From Lateolabrax maculatus (taxonomy: Eukaryota; Chordata; Actinopteri; Acropomatiformes; Lateolabracidae): 64,000 nucleotides of DNA. Where the stretch lies: NCBI GenBank assembly GCA_031216445.1, contig CM062196.1, forward strand, positions 5,218,501 through 5,282,500. The letters run 5' to 3'. The position numbers and the translations under genes are program-made. Positions 1 through 10,989 of this stretch are shown piece after piece; the first letter of the stretch is position 1, and the number at the start of each line of letters is the position of its first letter. The notes beneath the pieces were generated by a model. That model worked only from the letters and a program-made list of their open reading frames with translations. It had not been told where the DNA came from and ran no database searches.

Positions 1-1747
1 AGTTACCTAAATGTTGATTAAATATTGTATCTGACACATTGAAATAACAGGTGTTATATTGAATTTGGCACATCTTATTTGTTATGATACTTTCCAAATA
101 CTGAAGGTTTTGGTTTCAAACTATAAAGATCATAATGTTATTGATATGAATAAAAGTTTTACTGGGTGAATGAGACTCCTTAAATTGACGTGAAGTGATC
201 TGCTAGAGAGAAGACGTCTCACTCTGTTGAGGGACACTGAAGAAAGCACACAACCCAACCACAGCCAAGTTTAATTTTGGCATCATATCAGTTTACTCAC
301 TGAATAAACATGTCTGTCTTCTTCCCCCACTCTATCAAATTTTAGGTTTCATTTTCACCTACAATGTAGTTCTCAATATAAGGTTTCTTTGCTTTTTAGC
401 AGGAAATTGGAATTCCTGATATAAACTCATTTTTAGTCAAGGCTGGATTACCGTTGTGCGGCCCCGGACCCCAAAAGCCCCGAGTTCACTGCACATGTAA
501 TTTGATCATTGTAAATGTTAAGAAATTTGCACAACTAAAGTACAATATAAACTAAAGCAGCACTTATTACTTACTATTTTTTGTTCTTTAAGGGCACATG
601 ATGGGAACTTGGGCGGTGGGAGCTGACAGGGTTCATACACAAAGCACAAAGGGTGGCAGTTCAGTGGAGACATAAAATAACTAATAAAGCCATGGATTCA
701 GCTGTTCTGTAGCAGAATTTGTAACTGTCAAGCCTTTGCAGGTTGATCAACATGTCATTGAAAGAGTCGGCTGAAATTGTTCTCGGCTTATTGACATTAG
801 TCATGATTGGGTTTCACAGGCATGTACAAAAGAAAGCTGATCAGACCTGGACACCAAGGTTCAGTCTGGGCTACTAGTAGGTGGTAGTACCATCACTTTA
901 ATGGACTCAATTTAGCAGAGGTAGCAGTCTGTGTCCTGCAAGGCTGGATCACTACAGTCACAACTCAGCGTGAGGCAGCTCAGATGTCGCTGACACGTGT
1001 CTTTTTCTGTAGCTGCTGGACTTTGCAGAAAGTCAGACCACCATGCCGCATAAAACAGCAAACATGTACAAAATAAGTGCACTGTATGGATGCAGGAGTA
1101 ACACATGTCCAGTGGAGCTGACCGACACGTTTGGATGAAATCCAGGGAGCAATTTAGAAAAGGATCTTTGGTTTAAATGCAGAGCTCATCCTGTGTGATA
1201 CAGTGGAAATGTTGAAGACTCTCCCATGCCGCCACCGAGCTGAAAATTCCTCTGTTCCTCCAGCGGATGTCACTGTGAACAAGGCAGTTTGGATCTGCAA
1301 TCACCTCAGATACAATGACTTTTCTGAGGGTTCAAGGTGATCCAACTATGAGCCTTTGAGTCTGTGTCAGTGTCCCACATATGACCCTCTAGGGGGGTAG
1401 TTGGTTCCACTTGGAGCAGTAAGTCCGCAAGTACTGATGAGAAACTGAACCCTTTCAATCACTCATACCATTTCGTCTGAAGGTTGACACAGTCCTACAA
1501 GTCCTCTAAGCTCTGCCTGGGATTCCAGGAGTCTAGTGGCATGATGAAGTGACACTAGACTTGGAAAAAAAGTGTTCAACAGTTTAGAATTCTGTAAAAT
1601 AATTCCATAAATAGAAGACGCGATGCGTCACTTTGGATGTCCCAGACTCAGATAAAATCCTCAGATACATTTTGAAGATAAATATGCAGCTGGCCTTTTT
1701 CATTGTTCATAGGGATTTGAGATTGTGAGGATTACCTATCATCACCA

Positions 1748-1806
<59 letters not shown>

Positions 1807-4800
1807 TCAGTGTCTAAGCAGCCACCTGCAGTCCTCCATTAGCTGGCAAGGAAATGGAATTTAAAAGATTCAGACCATGAAATGCAGCCAATAATGCCAG
1901 CTCTGATCTAAACCTGTACTGAATCTCAATGTTGTTCCAACAACTCTGTCACATTCAACTAGTCTAACTTTGCCTGACACTCGTGCTCACCCTCAAGCAT
2001 TGTGGTGCTACCTGAGCCTTTTTACTACACCAAAATATTGTGTATCTGTATCTTAGAAGCTATTGAAGCCAGCTGAAGGAGACACAGCTGTCTGATTGAT
2101 GTAGTGAATTTAAAGCTGCAGCTACACATCAGAAAACAAGACTGTGACATGGATAAAAAAAAATTGACAACTTTGCCATTCCCAGAGCACTGTAGGTGTA
2201 AAAACTGTCAAAAATAAAGTCAAATGGGTTTATCATCTGTATTGTGGTCATATTAAGACACCTCAAACTCAGCTTGTCAGGCACATTTTTAGACTTGGCT
2301 CAACTTTAAATCTTAACTTTGTCAGCCCAAGTGTTGGATATGGATAAAAAAAAGATCAAAAGCAGGGTTTGAGCCATCAATTTCGGGAAGCTTATGGCAC
2401 CACCAGGACAACAAAACCTGAATTAAAAGGAATATATTAGCAGCTTTAAATATCTCTTGGTCAAAACCTCCTACACATTACATTGTGAAAAGACAAACAA
2501 GTCAAGATAGTTAACTACATGACGTTTGTAATTTTACAATATTCTCTTAACTTTTTCATTTAACTGTGCAATGACTTTACCACTATATTCAAGCTAGAGT
2601 TAGTCTTGTTAGGGCTGACAAGAGAAAGAAAATACAAAACACAAAGAAAAAAGAACCTAAGGCTTCGTTCCTCCCTCTATTCCCACTTGGTAAAGTCCAG
2701 ATTGCCAATTCCTGGGGCAAATTCAATCTGAAAATGGTGAGAACTGTTTCCAGGTTTCCTGAAAACAGTGTGAAGTGGTGTGTTTTCTCTCGTTTGGTGG
2801 GTGTGTATATAAACCCCTCCATATTAAAAAGGCTGAGCGCACAATGCCATAGTTGCAACGCTTGAGTAAATAAATGTTTTGCCCCGGGTAAGAGCATGTG
2901 GTGTTCATGTGCATGTGTTCATGAAAGCAGCCCTAAAAAAACAAACATTGTATGTATGTTTTCTTACTGACCTCTTAGGGCCGCCTAATATAGGCCTACC
3001 CAAATATATCCATCTGATCAGTTCATCAGTGATCCATTTTCATGGCAAAATACAGAGTTTCTCTTGAGTTTGTTGTTTCACAATTGTTGCACATTTCGAG
3101 CGCCCGACTCCTGCTCATCCACTGGTTTGTAGGAACTAAAGCTTGAGGCAGCCAATAAGTGAGACGGACTAGTTCTCCTGGCCAACGGGAGAGCAGAATG
3201 TGATATACTCAAACCAAAGCATGCAACCTAATTGACTTCCTTTAGTTCAGGCTGAAACTGGTTTTGTTTATGGTGGATTTAAATGGTATGCAATCAGCTC
3301 TCATGAGGGCTCATTATGTGAATGTTACGGTGCATCTGTACAAGTGCACTTCAACTGTGCATCTGTTTTTCGAGTGTGTAATTACATTTCGTGGAGGTGT
3401 CTCTACGGTCTTTTATAGTGGGATGCTTTCTGATGCGGACTGCCCAGTATCAGGCCCTGAAACAGCCCTGTCAGTGTGCTGCTGAAACAAATGCCTGTTG
3501 TGGCTCCGTCCTGGACAGAAGGCCTATTAGGACTGATCGCCTGCACCATCAGCATGTTGGAAGCAGATTGCTGGTGGTGCATGCAGTCCTATCTCTCCCC
3601 CACACCAGGCTCTCTGGGTAGATTCGACATAAGCTTAATTAATCATTTGATAACTGCAGAGGCGTTAAAAGGAGCATGGAGACAGGCGTTAATTCCAAAT
3701 GTAAGCGCTAAACTGGCTGGTAATACGATGTGAAGGGATTTCTTACCACATGCTCTCCCTTTCTCTCTCTGTCTCTCACACTTACTTAGATCAGCCCAGT
3801 GTGAGCTGTACAGCATGCTGCGAGTAAGAAATAAGTTGCAGATCTAAGAACTAAACAGAGCAGATGTTTACTGGTGGCTGTGCTCCCTGTGAGCCTTCAC
3901 ACTATAGGAGCAGTCTGTTGTTCTTAAATCTAGATGTAGTCAACCATCTGTAAGATACGCAAGTCAAGTTGGATTATTAAAACTAGGCTGATACAGTAGA
4001 TATCAGTAGTGTGGAGTTTGTTAGTCCAAAACATCATGGATTGATTACAGGGGTTGGGGGCCTGCAAAACATAAAAAACGACTACAGAGATGCAAAACAA
4101 CCAGAAAGACGTAAAACCAGAAAAAGACACAAAATGACCAATAAGAGACAAAAAAAAAAAAAAAAAACCCAAAAAGGAGACACCTCTGTTTCATGTTTGA
4201 GCATACAAGGACATTAATGCTGGTTATAATTTTTGTGCCATAGATAAATACTAATGCCTATTTTGACCAGGATTTGAATTTGAAAGATGCCACATTCACA
4301 TAAGAAATACACAAATTTAAAAAAGACAAGAAAACTGTTTCCATGAGCAAATTCTATTTACGCTTTTGTCAGTTTACCATTGAACTGGCTCAGCTGCAAG
4401 GCAGTAGTCCTTGTAGTGGTAGTGATTCCGTGTCTTCCTCAAGGACACTACAGCATTGTGGATGCCCGGACCAGTACAGTGGAATTACATACATATTGAA
4501 TGATTCTGCACCTTGCAATTTAACACCCGTGCCACACTGCATACCTCTACCTGTGCAGGACGGCTGACTTGCTGAACTGCTGCTTTTTAATAATGTGAAA
4601 CTGCGTTATTGTGTTTTTATCAGTTTTAATCAGCGGGTCCGTTTGTTTTGGAAAAGAGGAGACCTCTGCGGATAATTCGGCTCCTGATAAAAACCTCCCA
4701 TGATCCCACACTACTTCATGACGTCACCAAACTCTTTTGTTGTTTTGATTGAGAGACCACAAGAAGCAGAAAATTATATATATATATATTGTGTTTAAGT

Positions 4801-5669
4801 TTTATGGGGCTTTAAAGTTAAAATACATCACCAAAAACATCAGACATTAAAATCTGAAGATTTACAAGATGACAGTCATGTGATAAACCACCAACATGTT
4901 ATGTATACAGCAGGCGCAGTACTACAAGGCAGCACAAAACACATGCAGAATGAAAAGTTCAGGGTCAGAGACCAAGTAAGACAACCATAATGATGATGAT
5001 GGCAATGATGATGATTCAGTTCCAAACAAACTTCCTGCTACAAAATAAAAAACAAAAACCTTTTTGCCCTTTTGCACCACAGAAGAAGAAAAGGTCCTGT
5101 TTCCCCCGGCCAGGCTGGAAGGAAACATACTTGTGCACTTGTGTCGTTTCTATGGAAACAGCAGGTCCGATGTCGAGGGACAGCATGTGTGATATCTGTG
5201 GCTCTCTCGCTGAATACATAAGCCCTATGAAACACACCACATGAATTCCTTGCTCTCTCATGAGAAAAAACACACCAGCCACCTGTCAGAAAAAAACAAA
5301 ATCCCCTCAGGCCAGGTACAGTCTGGGTTGTCCTCGAGTAAAAACGACACACCAAGAGTTAGCAATAAAACTCCACCACCATTCAAATCTTCCTAATCTC
5401 AAAAGTGTCTGGAAGCTGGAGACTTTAGCCTGAATCTGTCCCCCCACTTTGCCATTCGTCTGCCTCTGTGCTTCTGGGCTGCAGTTTGAGTGAGAGACAT
5501 CTGTTGTTGGGCATTAAGCACCATCTTCTCCTCAGTTTAACATACTTCTCTTCCTTTGGCAGAAAGTTTATCATTAAAATAGGTGGGAAAACAAATAAAT
5601 TCACATATTGCGTTCAGCTGTTTATTTTTAAAGCGCTTTTACACTCTTTGGCCAAATAGAAAAAGGATA
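1..5669. other. intergenic, no gene recognised
   Basis: AT-rich non-coding sequence. Apart from the (CA)n array at 1749-1804 and small GAT/ATG-rich tracts near 4987-5014, I see no exon, RNA gene or intact element. Open frames here (for example 4343-4567 and 5038-5355) are short, lack family motifs and sit on both strands, as expected by chance. A phrase near 4430-4480 (CTCAAGGACACTACAGCAT) recalls the tail of some teleost SINE-type repeats but is too short to call. A CRE-like palindrome TGACGTCA lies at 4719-4726. Confidence 0.6.
1749..1804. repeat. (CA)n microsatellite
   Basis: Uninterrupted CA dinucleotide array of about 28 units in the gene desert. Confidence 0.98.
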
Positions 5670-6127
5670 GAAAGTAACCAAGTATATTTATTCAATAACT
5701 GAGTAAAACATTGATGTAATATTAGAGAATAGTTACAGATTTGTGTAGAAGTGTTTTTTATTTTGACCTCTGTATCTCTATTTTGATCATTAAATCATCT
5801 CACGACCCCCCTAGATTCATTTTGTGACTCTTAAGAGGGGCCTGACCCCTAGGTTGGAAACCACTAGACAAAACTAGCTGACTGTACCTGAAGTACATGA
5901 ACTCGCTCAAACTCAACCAGCTTACAAGTTGTTGCATCAGTATTAACAATTTAATAACGTAATGTATAATATCATCAGTCACACAGGATATATTATGGAA
6001 GAACAAGTCCTTTTTCTTTTGACACTTTGTTAATAATACTTAGATACTTTACTGAAATAAAAGTACAATTTCAACAATGTAAAAATACAAGTTAAAGTCC
6101 TGCATTCAAATCTACGTAAGTACTTTG
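5670..6127. mobile_element. teleost AAGTACT-type MITE, degraded composite copy
   Basis: The left edge reads AAAGTAACCAAGTATATTTA. The right part contains ACTGAAATAAAAGTACAATT and AGTTAAAGTCCTGCATTC, with repeated AAGTA-type words. These are the hallmark phrases of a very common non-autonomous repeat of teleost genomes that starts with 'AAGTAACTAAGTACATTTACT' and carries 'AAAGTCCTGCATTCAAA' near its end. The middle also matches in style (GTTGCATCAGTATTAACAAT). It carries no coding capacity. Identification is from recall of the family, not from a search. Confidence 0.65.
5802..5869. repeat. CGACCCC...GACCCCTAGGTTGGAAACCACT repeat segment
   Basis: The segment reads ACGACCCCCCTAGATTCATT, then GGGGCCTGACCCC and AGGTTGGAAACCACTAGAC. 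This phrase recurs widely in teleost genomes as a dispersed repeat tail. Here it sits inside the AAGTACT-type element, so this copy is either a nested insertion or a sub-module of a composite family. Confidence 0.6.
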
Positions 6128-6261
6128 TCCCCTACAGCACTTTTGCCTGTCTTCATACTTTTTTGTACTTCTAGTCTGTGGCTCTTTTTTGTGGTTCAGG
6201 CAAGGCCTCTTAATTACAGTTAAGGGAAATCCAGAGGAGCTCCGATATCTGAAGGAAGCTT

Positions 6262-6485
6262 GGCTGAAAAGGAATCAGTTGAGGTGGTTCAGGTAGCTGA
6301 TAAGGTTACATCTCTTTAGAGGTTTTCTGGGGACATCCAAATAGGAGGAGACCCCAGGAGCGGACCCGGAGCATGCTGGGTGGATTTCGTCGCTCATCTG
6401 GCCTGGGAATAAATTAGGTTCCCCCAGGGGCAGCTGGAGGATATGGGAAGGGAGAAGAATGTCTGGACTACCTTCGCCTCTTGAG
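6262..6485 (+). mobile_element. non-LTR retrotransposon fragment (RT C-terminal end)
   Basis: AGGAATCAGTTGAGGTGG translates as RNQLRW and is followed by FR; RxxQLRWFGH is the usual C-terminal signature of a group of fish LINE polyproteins. Downstream phrases fit the rest of that region: GGAGGAGACCCCAGGAGC (RRRPQ-type), CTGGCCTGGGAA (LAWE) and CCCCCAGGGGCAGCTGGA (PPEELE-type). Stops and frameshifts are numerous, so it is a dead 3' remnant. The clade (RTE/L2-like) cannot be fixed by eye. Confidence 0.75.
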
Positions 6486-6940
6486 AAAAACACAACTTGG
6501 CTGCAAACTTCAGAATAAAAGTACACAACAAAATTAAATACACATTAAAAACATATTGCAGTCACAAAATACCATCATGAAAATAAGGATAGAATTCGAT
6601 CACATTTTATATATTAATATAATTCCAGGATTAAAATCTTTCCCTAACCTTAATCAACATTTTGTTATGTAAACATGGCCATTAAAACATTAATCATGCC
6701 ATGATTTTATATTTTAGGGAAACAAATTAAATAAGTACTTTGACAAAGAGCTATGCAGATGCATTCAGTACAAACATTTTACGACTTTTGAGATACATTT
6801 GTTAAAAACATTTCCTCATTATTAGAAAAAACGAAATCAAAGGCATTACGTTTCTTTCGAAGTGTGTTTTCTGGTTAAAATTAGTAGTATAATTGTTATT
6901 TTTAGGAGGCAGGGTTGCAATCACCTATTGGTGTAATGTC

Positions 6941-6971
6941 TGGGTGTCCACATACTTTTGGCCATGTAGTG
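6941..6971 (+). mobile_element. Tc1/mariner-like terminal inverted repeat remnant
   Basis: TGGGTGTCCACATACTTTTG followed by GCCATGTAGTG matches the well-known right end of fish Tc1/mariner-type elements and their MITEs ('GTCCACATACTTTTGGCCATGTAGTGTA'). No partner terminus or transposase is visible upstream, so only one end remains. Recognition rests on the motif alone. Confidence 0.65.
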
Positions 6972-6984
6972 AAAGTAGGTATAT

Positions 6985-8215
6985 TGGTAGTAAGTGTATG
7001 ATGTCCGTGCTGTGTCACCTTGGAGTGCTTTGCGAATTGGGAGATGATTACAGATCATACGAGAACAGATTGTTAATATCCCAATTTCTCTCTCAAGAAG
7101 AAATGTTAGCCAGAAACTGTGGCTGCTAAGCAGATTGGTGCAGACGTACTCGAACCAGTGTAATTAAAAGATTTAATTTTAGATAAAGACGAGAGTACTT
7201 GTAGCAACAAACATCTACACAGAGTGGAGAGATGAGTTTTTAGAAGAAGTTGGTGTCAGATCATTACCATAAGACTACTTAAAAGTGCACAAATATTGAT
7301 TAAAGCGGTCTTCCCATTCAGATTTAATTGTTGTTATTCAGAGTTATAGTAACACAGAACACAAAGGAAAGGCAAAGTGACTGTCAGGGGAATTTGAAGT
7401 CCAGCTGGAATTTCAAAGCTTGCTTTCAAAGCTTTCTTGTTTTTAGTGCCAGCTGGTCATCTTGTCTAAAATAAGACAGTTCGCGTGGAGTTTAGCCAAG
7501 GACATCTACGCACTCTGACATTTCCATTCTCTGTAGTCGACTCTCCTGGTGACAAAAAAAAAAAAAGAAAACCTGAGAAAAACACCTTGTGTGTTGTTGT
7601 GATTGAAGGACCTTGGGTTTGTTTGTTGCTGTCAAACTCTGAAACAATGTGCTGGTGAATCTTGGGACTTTGATTCTTAAGACTCAAGTTTCTCGGCAGC
7701 ATTCAACAACAGCAGATTAATTCTCCCCGGAGACCTCGAGATCCACTGCTGTCAGATGTCCTTTTTGTCTTTCGTTTTTTCCCCTTTAAAAGGCTACATA
7801 TGCTGTCTATTTGAAACACACGGGCTTCATTAGCAGCTATCAATTTTCACTAATTACATGTTTAATAGGCCATTATTATTGAAGGCTTTGCTTGGCATAA
7901 AAACCTCCTTATATCCATTCGCTTCCCCATCAGTTTTAGGCCAGTTTCTCCAGAAATGGTCACTCTGTTTCGGGTCACTGACAACCTTTCAGCCCAACTT
8001 AAAACTAATTATCATTTCATTGTGAGCAGCTTAAAGTCACAAAGTCATAAATCATTTCTGTCCTCCGCGCTACGCCTGATCAAACTGAATGGAAACTATT
8101 TAGTGCCGAGGATTTCCCCTCTTTAAATCCAATGATTAATGCACGCAGTATTAAAAAGGATTGACTGAACAATGAGCTGACAGCTGATTTGGTCCGACTG
8201 GAGGGCAGACAGTGT
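6985..8215. other. intergenic; possible conserved noncoding block at 7750-8180
   Basis: No gene is seen. The part from about 7750 to 8180 is unusually rich in short TAAT/ATTA homeodomain-like words (CACTAATTACATG, CAATGATTAATGC) and lacks repeats, which is the look of deeply conserved regulatory DNA in gene deserts beside neuronal genes. This is an impression from composition. Cross-species alignment would be needed to assert conservation. Confidence 0.3.
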
Positions 8216-8216
8216 G

Positions 8217-8360
8217 GGTGGCACAGTGGCCTGGTGGTTGGAGAGCTGTCTCATAACTGATTTCACCCACAGATTGCATGTCCATCAACACCTGTGTGTC
8301 TCTGAGTAACAACCACCTCATTTTAAGTAGCTGAAGACACTATATCATCCTCAACAAGAC
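8217..8360 (+). mobile_element. tRNA-derived SINE-like fragment
   Basis: GTGGCACAGTGGCCTGGTGG with TTGGAGAGCTGTCTCATAAC resembles the A-box half of teleost tRNA-derived SINEs ('GTGGCCTAGTGGTTAGAG.GTTG'). CTGTGTGTCTCTGAGTAAC then resembles the 'GTGTCCTTGAGCAA' body. The B-box is degraded, so this is an old, inactive copy. Confidence 0.45.
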
Positions 8361-9608
8361 AGAAAGTTTCTGCCGCATTACTCCTCAAAAAGCTTAAGCT
8401 TTTACTGTTGATACTGCATCAGCTTTGATGAAAGTTCTCTACGGATGAATTTCTGCTATTTCTTCCTGATCTAATCTTTTCCGTCACTTCTGCTTTACCA
8501 CACTGTCATTCAAAATTCTGACCTCTCCATATCTGACCACTGATTTTTCTACAGGCTTTCCTCAGTTTAATTTGTCCCTGGATGCTGTTCTTTAATACAA
8601 TACATCAGTAGTATTAAGTAAACATGATTGGTAGTCATGGGGCTGCAGCATGAAAAAACAGCGGTATGGCCCTTTAAGAACTAAGTCTGTAAATGGGCTT
8701 TGAGCCCAGCAAAACCAGCCAAGCTGTAGTGTTGTTTTGTCTCTCCTGAATGGTTGTTTTCATTATATTATGTTGTCTTTTATTAATTTATTTCATTTAA
8801 ATTCTTTTGCAGCTGAGATATTACAATCGCTTCACTGCAGCTAAAGCTTTCTGGTTGTGTGCCTCCTAAAAGAAACCAGTGGCAACTGGTGTCTACCAAA
8901 GTTTATCAGAGGCAAACAGCAACTTAGTCTTCAGTGCACAATGGAAATGTGTAAAACGGAATTGAATTAATCACTGAAAAATACCCCTTGTCTTAACTTC
9001 AATAAAGACACAAACCATTTGACATTATGCTGAAGCCATCATTCTGAAAAAAATTAGTTAAACCCTTTAAACTGTTATTAAAAATTTAAGAATCAGAATA
9101 AAAATCAGCTTGAACAACGTTGTCCTCAAACTACCTGAAACTTTCTCGATGATTTGTGATTAAGAAACCATGTTAGAGACATTTGTTTTGGAAAGAGGAT
9201 TTTCTCCACTAAGTTGTGTATGTATCTCCCAATGTAATGTTGAAAAAAAAAAAAATTGTCACATTCTCCATGGTTGGTCACAGGTTTTAGAGACTTAATT
9301 AAAACCTTGCAAGACCAGACTTGCCCAGAAAAACAAATCTAAGTAAACTGATATAAATTCACATACAATGTGTTTAGCAACACTATTTTGTACTGCTGAT
9401 CCACCTTTATATTCTTCAAGATTACTGATGTTGAAAACAGACGTTTTCAGTGTTTTGAAAGGCTTAAAACGTATTTTAATAATAGGAAATACATTGGAGG
9501 CAGTTAGAAGCTGCAACTTCAATTCTAACTTTCTCAATTATAAACATTTTGTCAGTTTTGCTTTGGACATTTAGATTTGGCTGTAAACCACCTTTACGTG
9601 CAAAAATA
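8361..9608. other. intergenic, nothing recognised
   Basis: AT-rich sequence with a poly(A) tract at about 9241-9255. No reading frame, RNA fold or known repeat stands out. Confidence 0.6.
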
Positions 9609-10047
9609 CCTCATCGACTTCAGAACAAAACAAATAAAAAACACCTATCCTCATCGACATCCAACCAATTACAACACCAGACGTCTTCAAGTTCCTTGGC
9701 ACACACATCAGCAATAACTTGAAATGGGACCTCAATGCCAACCATTATATGCAAAAAACTCAAGAGAGTCAGGCAGGGTCTACTGGTCCAATTTTACAGA
9801 GCCATAATCCAGAGCATCCTGTCACAGTCGATCACTGTCTGGTATGGAAACACATCTGAGCACACTGGACTCCATATAGACACAGAAAACACCATCTCAC
9901 TCGCAATCAAGATCGAGGATGACCCTCTCCACACAGCTCACCATCTTTTTCAGCGTCTTCCCTCTGGCAGAAAGTTCACCAAGAGGCAGGAAACAGAAAC
10001 AACATCTCAAACAGAGCTTCTTCCCCAAAGCCATACAGTTGATTAAT
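9609..10047 (+). mobile_element. LINE reverse-transcriptase 3' fragment (L2/Rex-like)
   Basis: In successive frames the segment reads LIDFRTKQ, then FKFLGTHISNNLKWD, LVQFYRAIIQSILSQSITVW, YGNTSE, then DPLHTAHHLFQRLPSGRKF and finally a frame ending FPKAIQLIN. This is the order found at the C-terminal end of fish LINE polyproteins (LIVDFR, FKFLG..IS.DL.W, LLVQFYRA.IES.L, ITVWYGN, HP.HHLF.LLPSGRRYR, FFP.AI.LLN). About 45 codons between YGN and the HHLF block are missing, and the frame shifts at least twice. The element is a dead, 5'-truncated copy on the plus strand. The A/T-rich tract at 10228-10268 could be its old tail. Confidence 0.88.
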
Positions 10048-10227
10048 ACACAAAAGTCTGTTTAATTGTATGTTTTGTTTTTCTATACATCATCAACGAT
10101 TCTCCTGAAAAAATATGCAACATGACTTCAAAGTGTTCAGGCTGTTTTCATGCGCTTATGCAAAGGTCATGTTAATGTAGTATGTATGTATGGGAATGAG
10201 GGAAGCACATGGACCTCAAAAATTAAC

Positions 10228-10268
10228 ATTAAAAAAATAAATAAATAATAAAAAATAAATAATTAAAA
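10228..10268. repeat. A/T-rich (AAATAA)n-like tract
   Basis: Alternating AAATAAATAA and AAAAAATAAATAATT words, about 180 bases past the LINE coding remnant. It may be the retrotransposon tail or simple low-complexity DNA. Confidence 0.7.
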
Positions 10269-10610
10269 ACCCATATTTCAGCATGTAGCACACAGAGCAT
10301 AAAAATGGGGCCCAGATGGGTCTTTTGCATATTGCCCAGTTAGAGCCGCCCTAACACACCCAGTGTAATTCTGCTTGAAATCCTTGTTGGTTTTCGGCCC
10401 ATTATGGAACTGGTTGACAAACCCACTTGCAACCCATATTTCAGCCCATGCAGTACCCACATCTTAAAGCTGGGGCTGAGGTTTCCATCGGGGCAATTCA
10501 CATGGGGCCATTATGGAACCAGTGGCCAATTTTTCAGCTCATTTGCTAAACACATGGGCCAACATACACATGTTGGCTGGGGCCTGACAAACTTTGCATT
10601 TTATACAATG
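10269..10610. repeat. degenerate tandem repeat, 'ACCCATATTTCAGC / GGCCCATTATGGAAC' type
   Basis: ACCCATATTTCAGC occurs at 10269 and again at 10432. GGCCCATTATGGAACTGG at 10397 recurs as GGCCATTATGGAACCAGTGG at 10506. Further GGGCCCA, CACATGGG and ACACATGGGCC words are scattered between. The spacings (163 and 109 bases) suggest old, unequally deleted units built from CCCAT/ATGGG words, a style of minisatellite seen in fish genomes. Open frames crossing it are accidental. Confidence 0.6.
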
Positions 10611-10939
10611 ATACACTGTTTAAATCCACTCCAGACGGAATTGTTTAGCTTTGTTTTTTAGGCTTTGTGAAATACTGGTTTGGTTGGTTGGTGATGGCTT
10701 ATGAACATACATCAGGGCTTCCTCTTTGTATTCTAGTGTAGTTTTTCTGATCTATCCTGTTTGCTTAATGTTACAAACTTGCTCCTTCTTGCAACTACAG
10801 AGAAGCTCACACAAACGTCCCCCTTCAGCAGGGTGTGGCATGGTGAGAGAGACTCGAGAATGGTCCAGCAGCCGCCTTAAATACAGGTGAGCCAGGCAGT
10901 ACAGGTGTACCACATCTCCTCTAATGACTCTGCACTCTG

Positions 10940-10989
<50 letters not shown>

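Noticed and set aside
460..500. GGCCCCGGACCCC-rich stretch as a CpG island or promoter
   Set aside because: Only about 40 bases, in AT-rich surroundings; more like a scrap of a dispersed repeat.
1741..1804. CRISPR array or other spaced repeat
   Set aside because: Simple dinucleotide microsatellite without spacers. No direct-repeat/spacer pattern exists anywhere in the window, and the DNA is vertebrate.
4719..4726. TGACGTCA (CRE palindrome) as a promoter element
   Set aside because: A single 8-base match in a region with no gene or transcription start; expected by chance at this scale.
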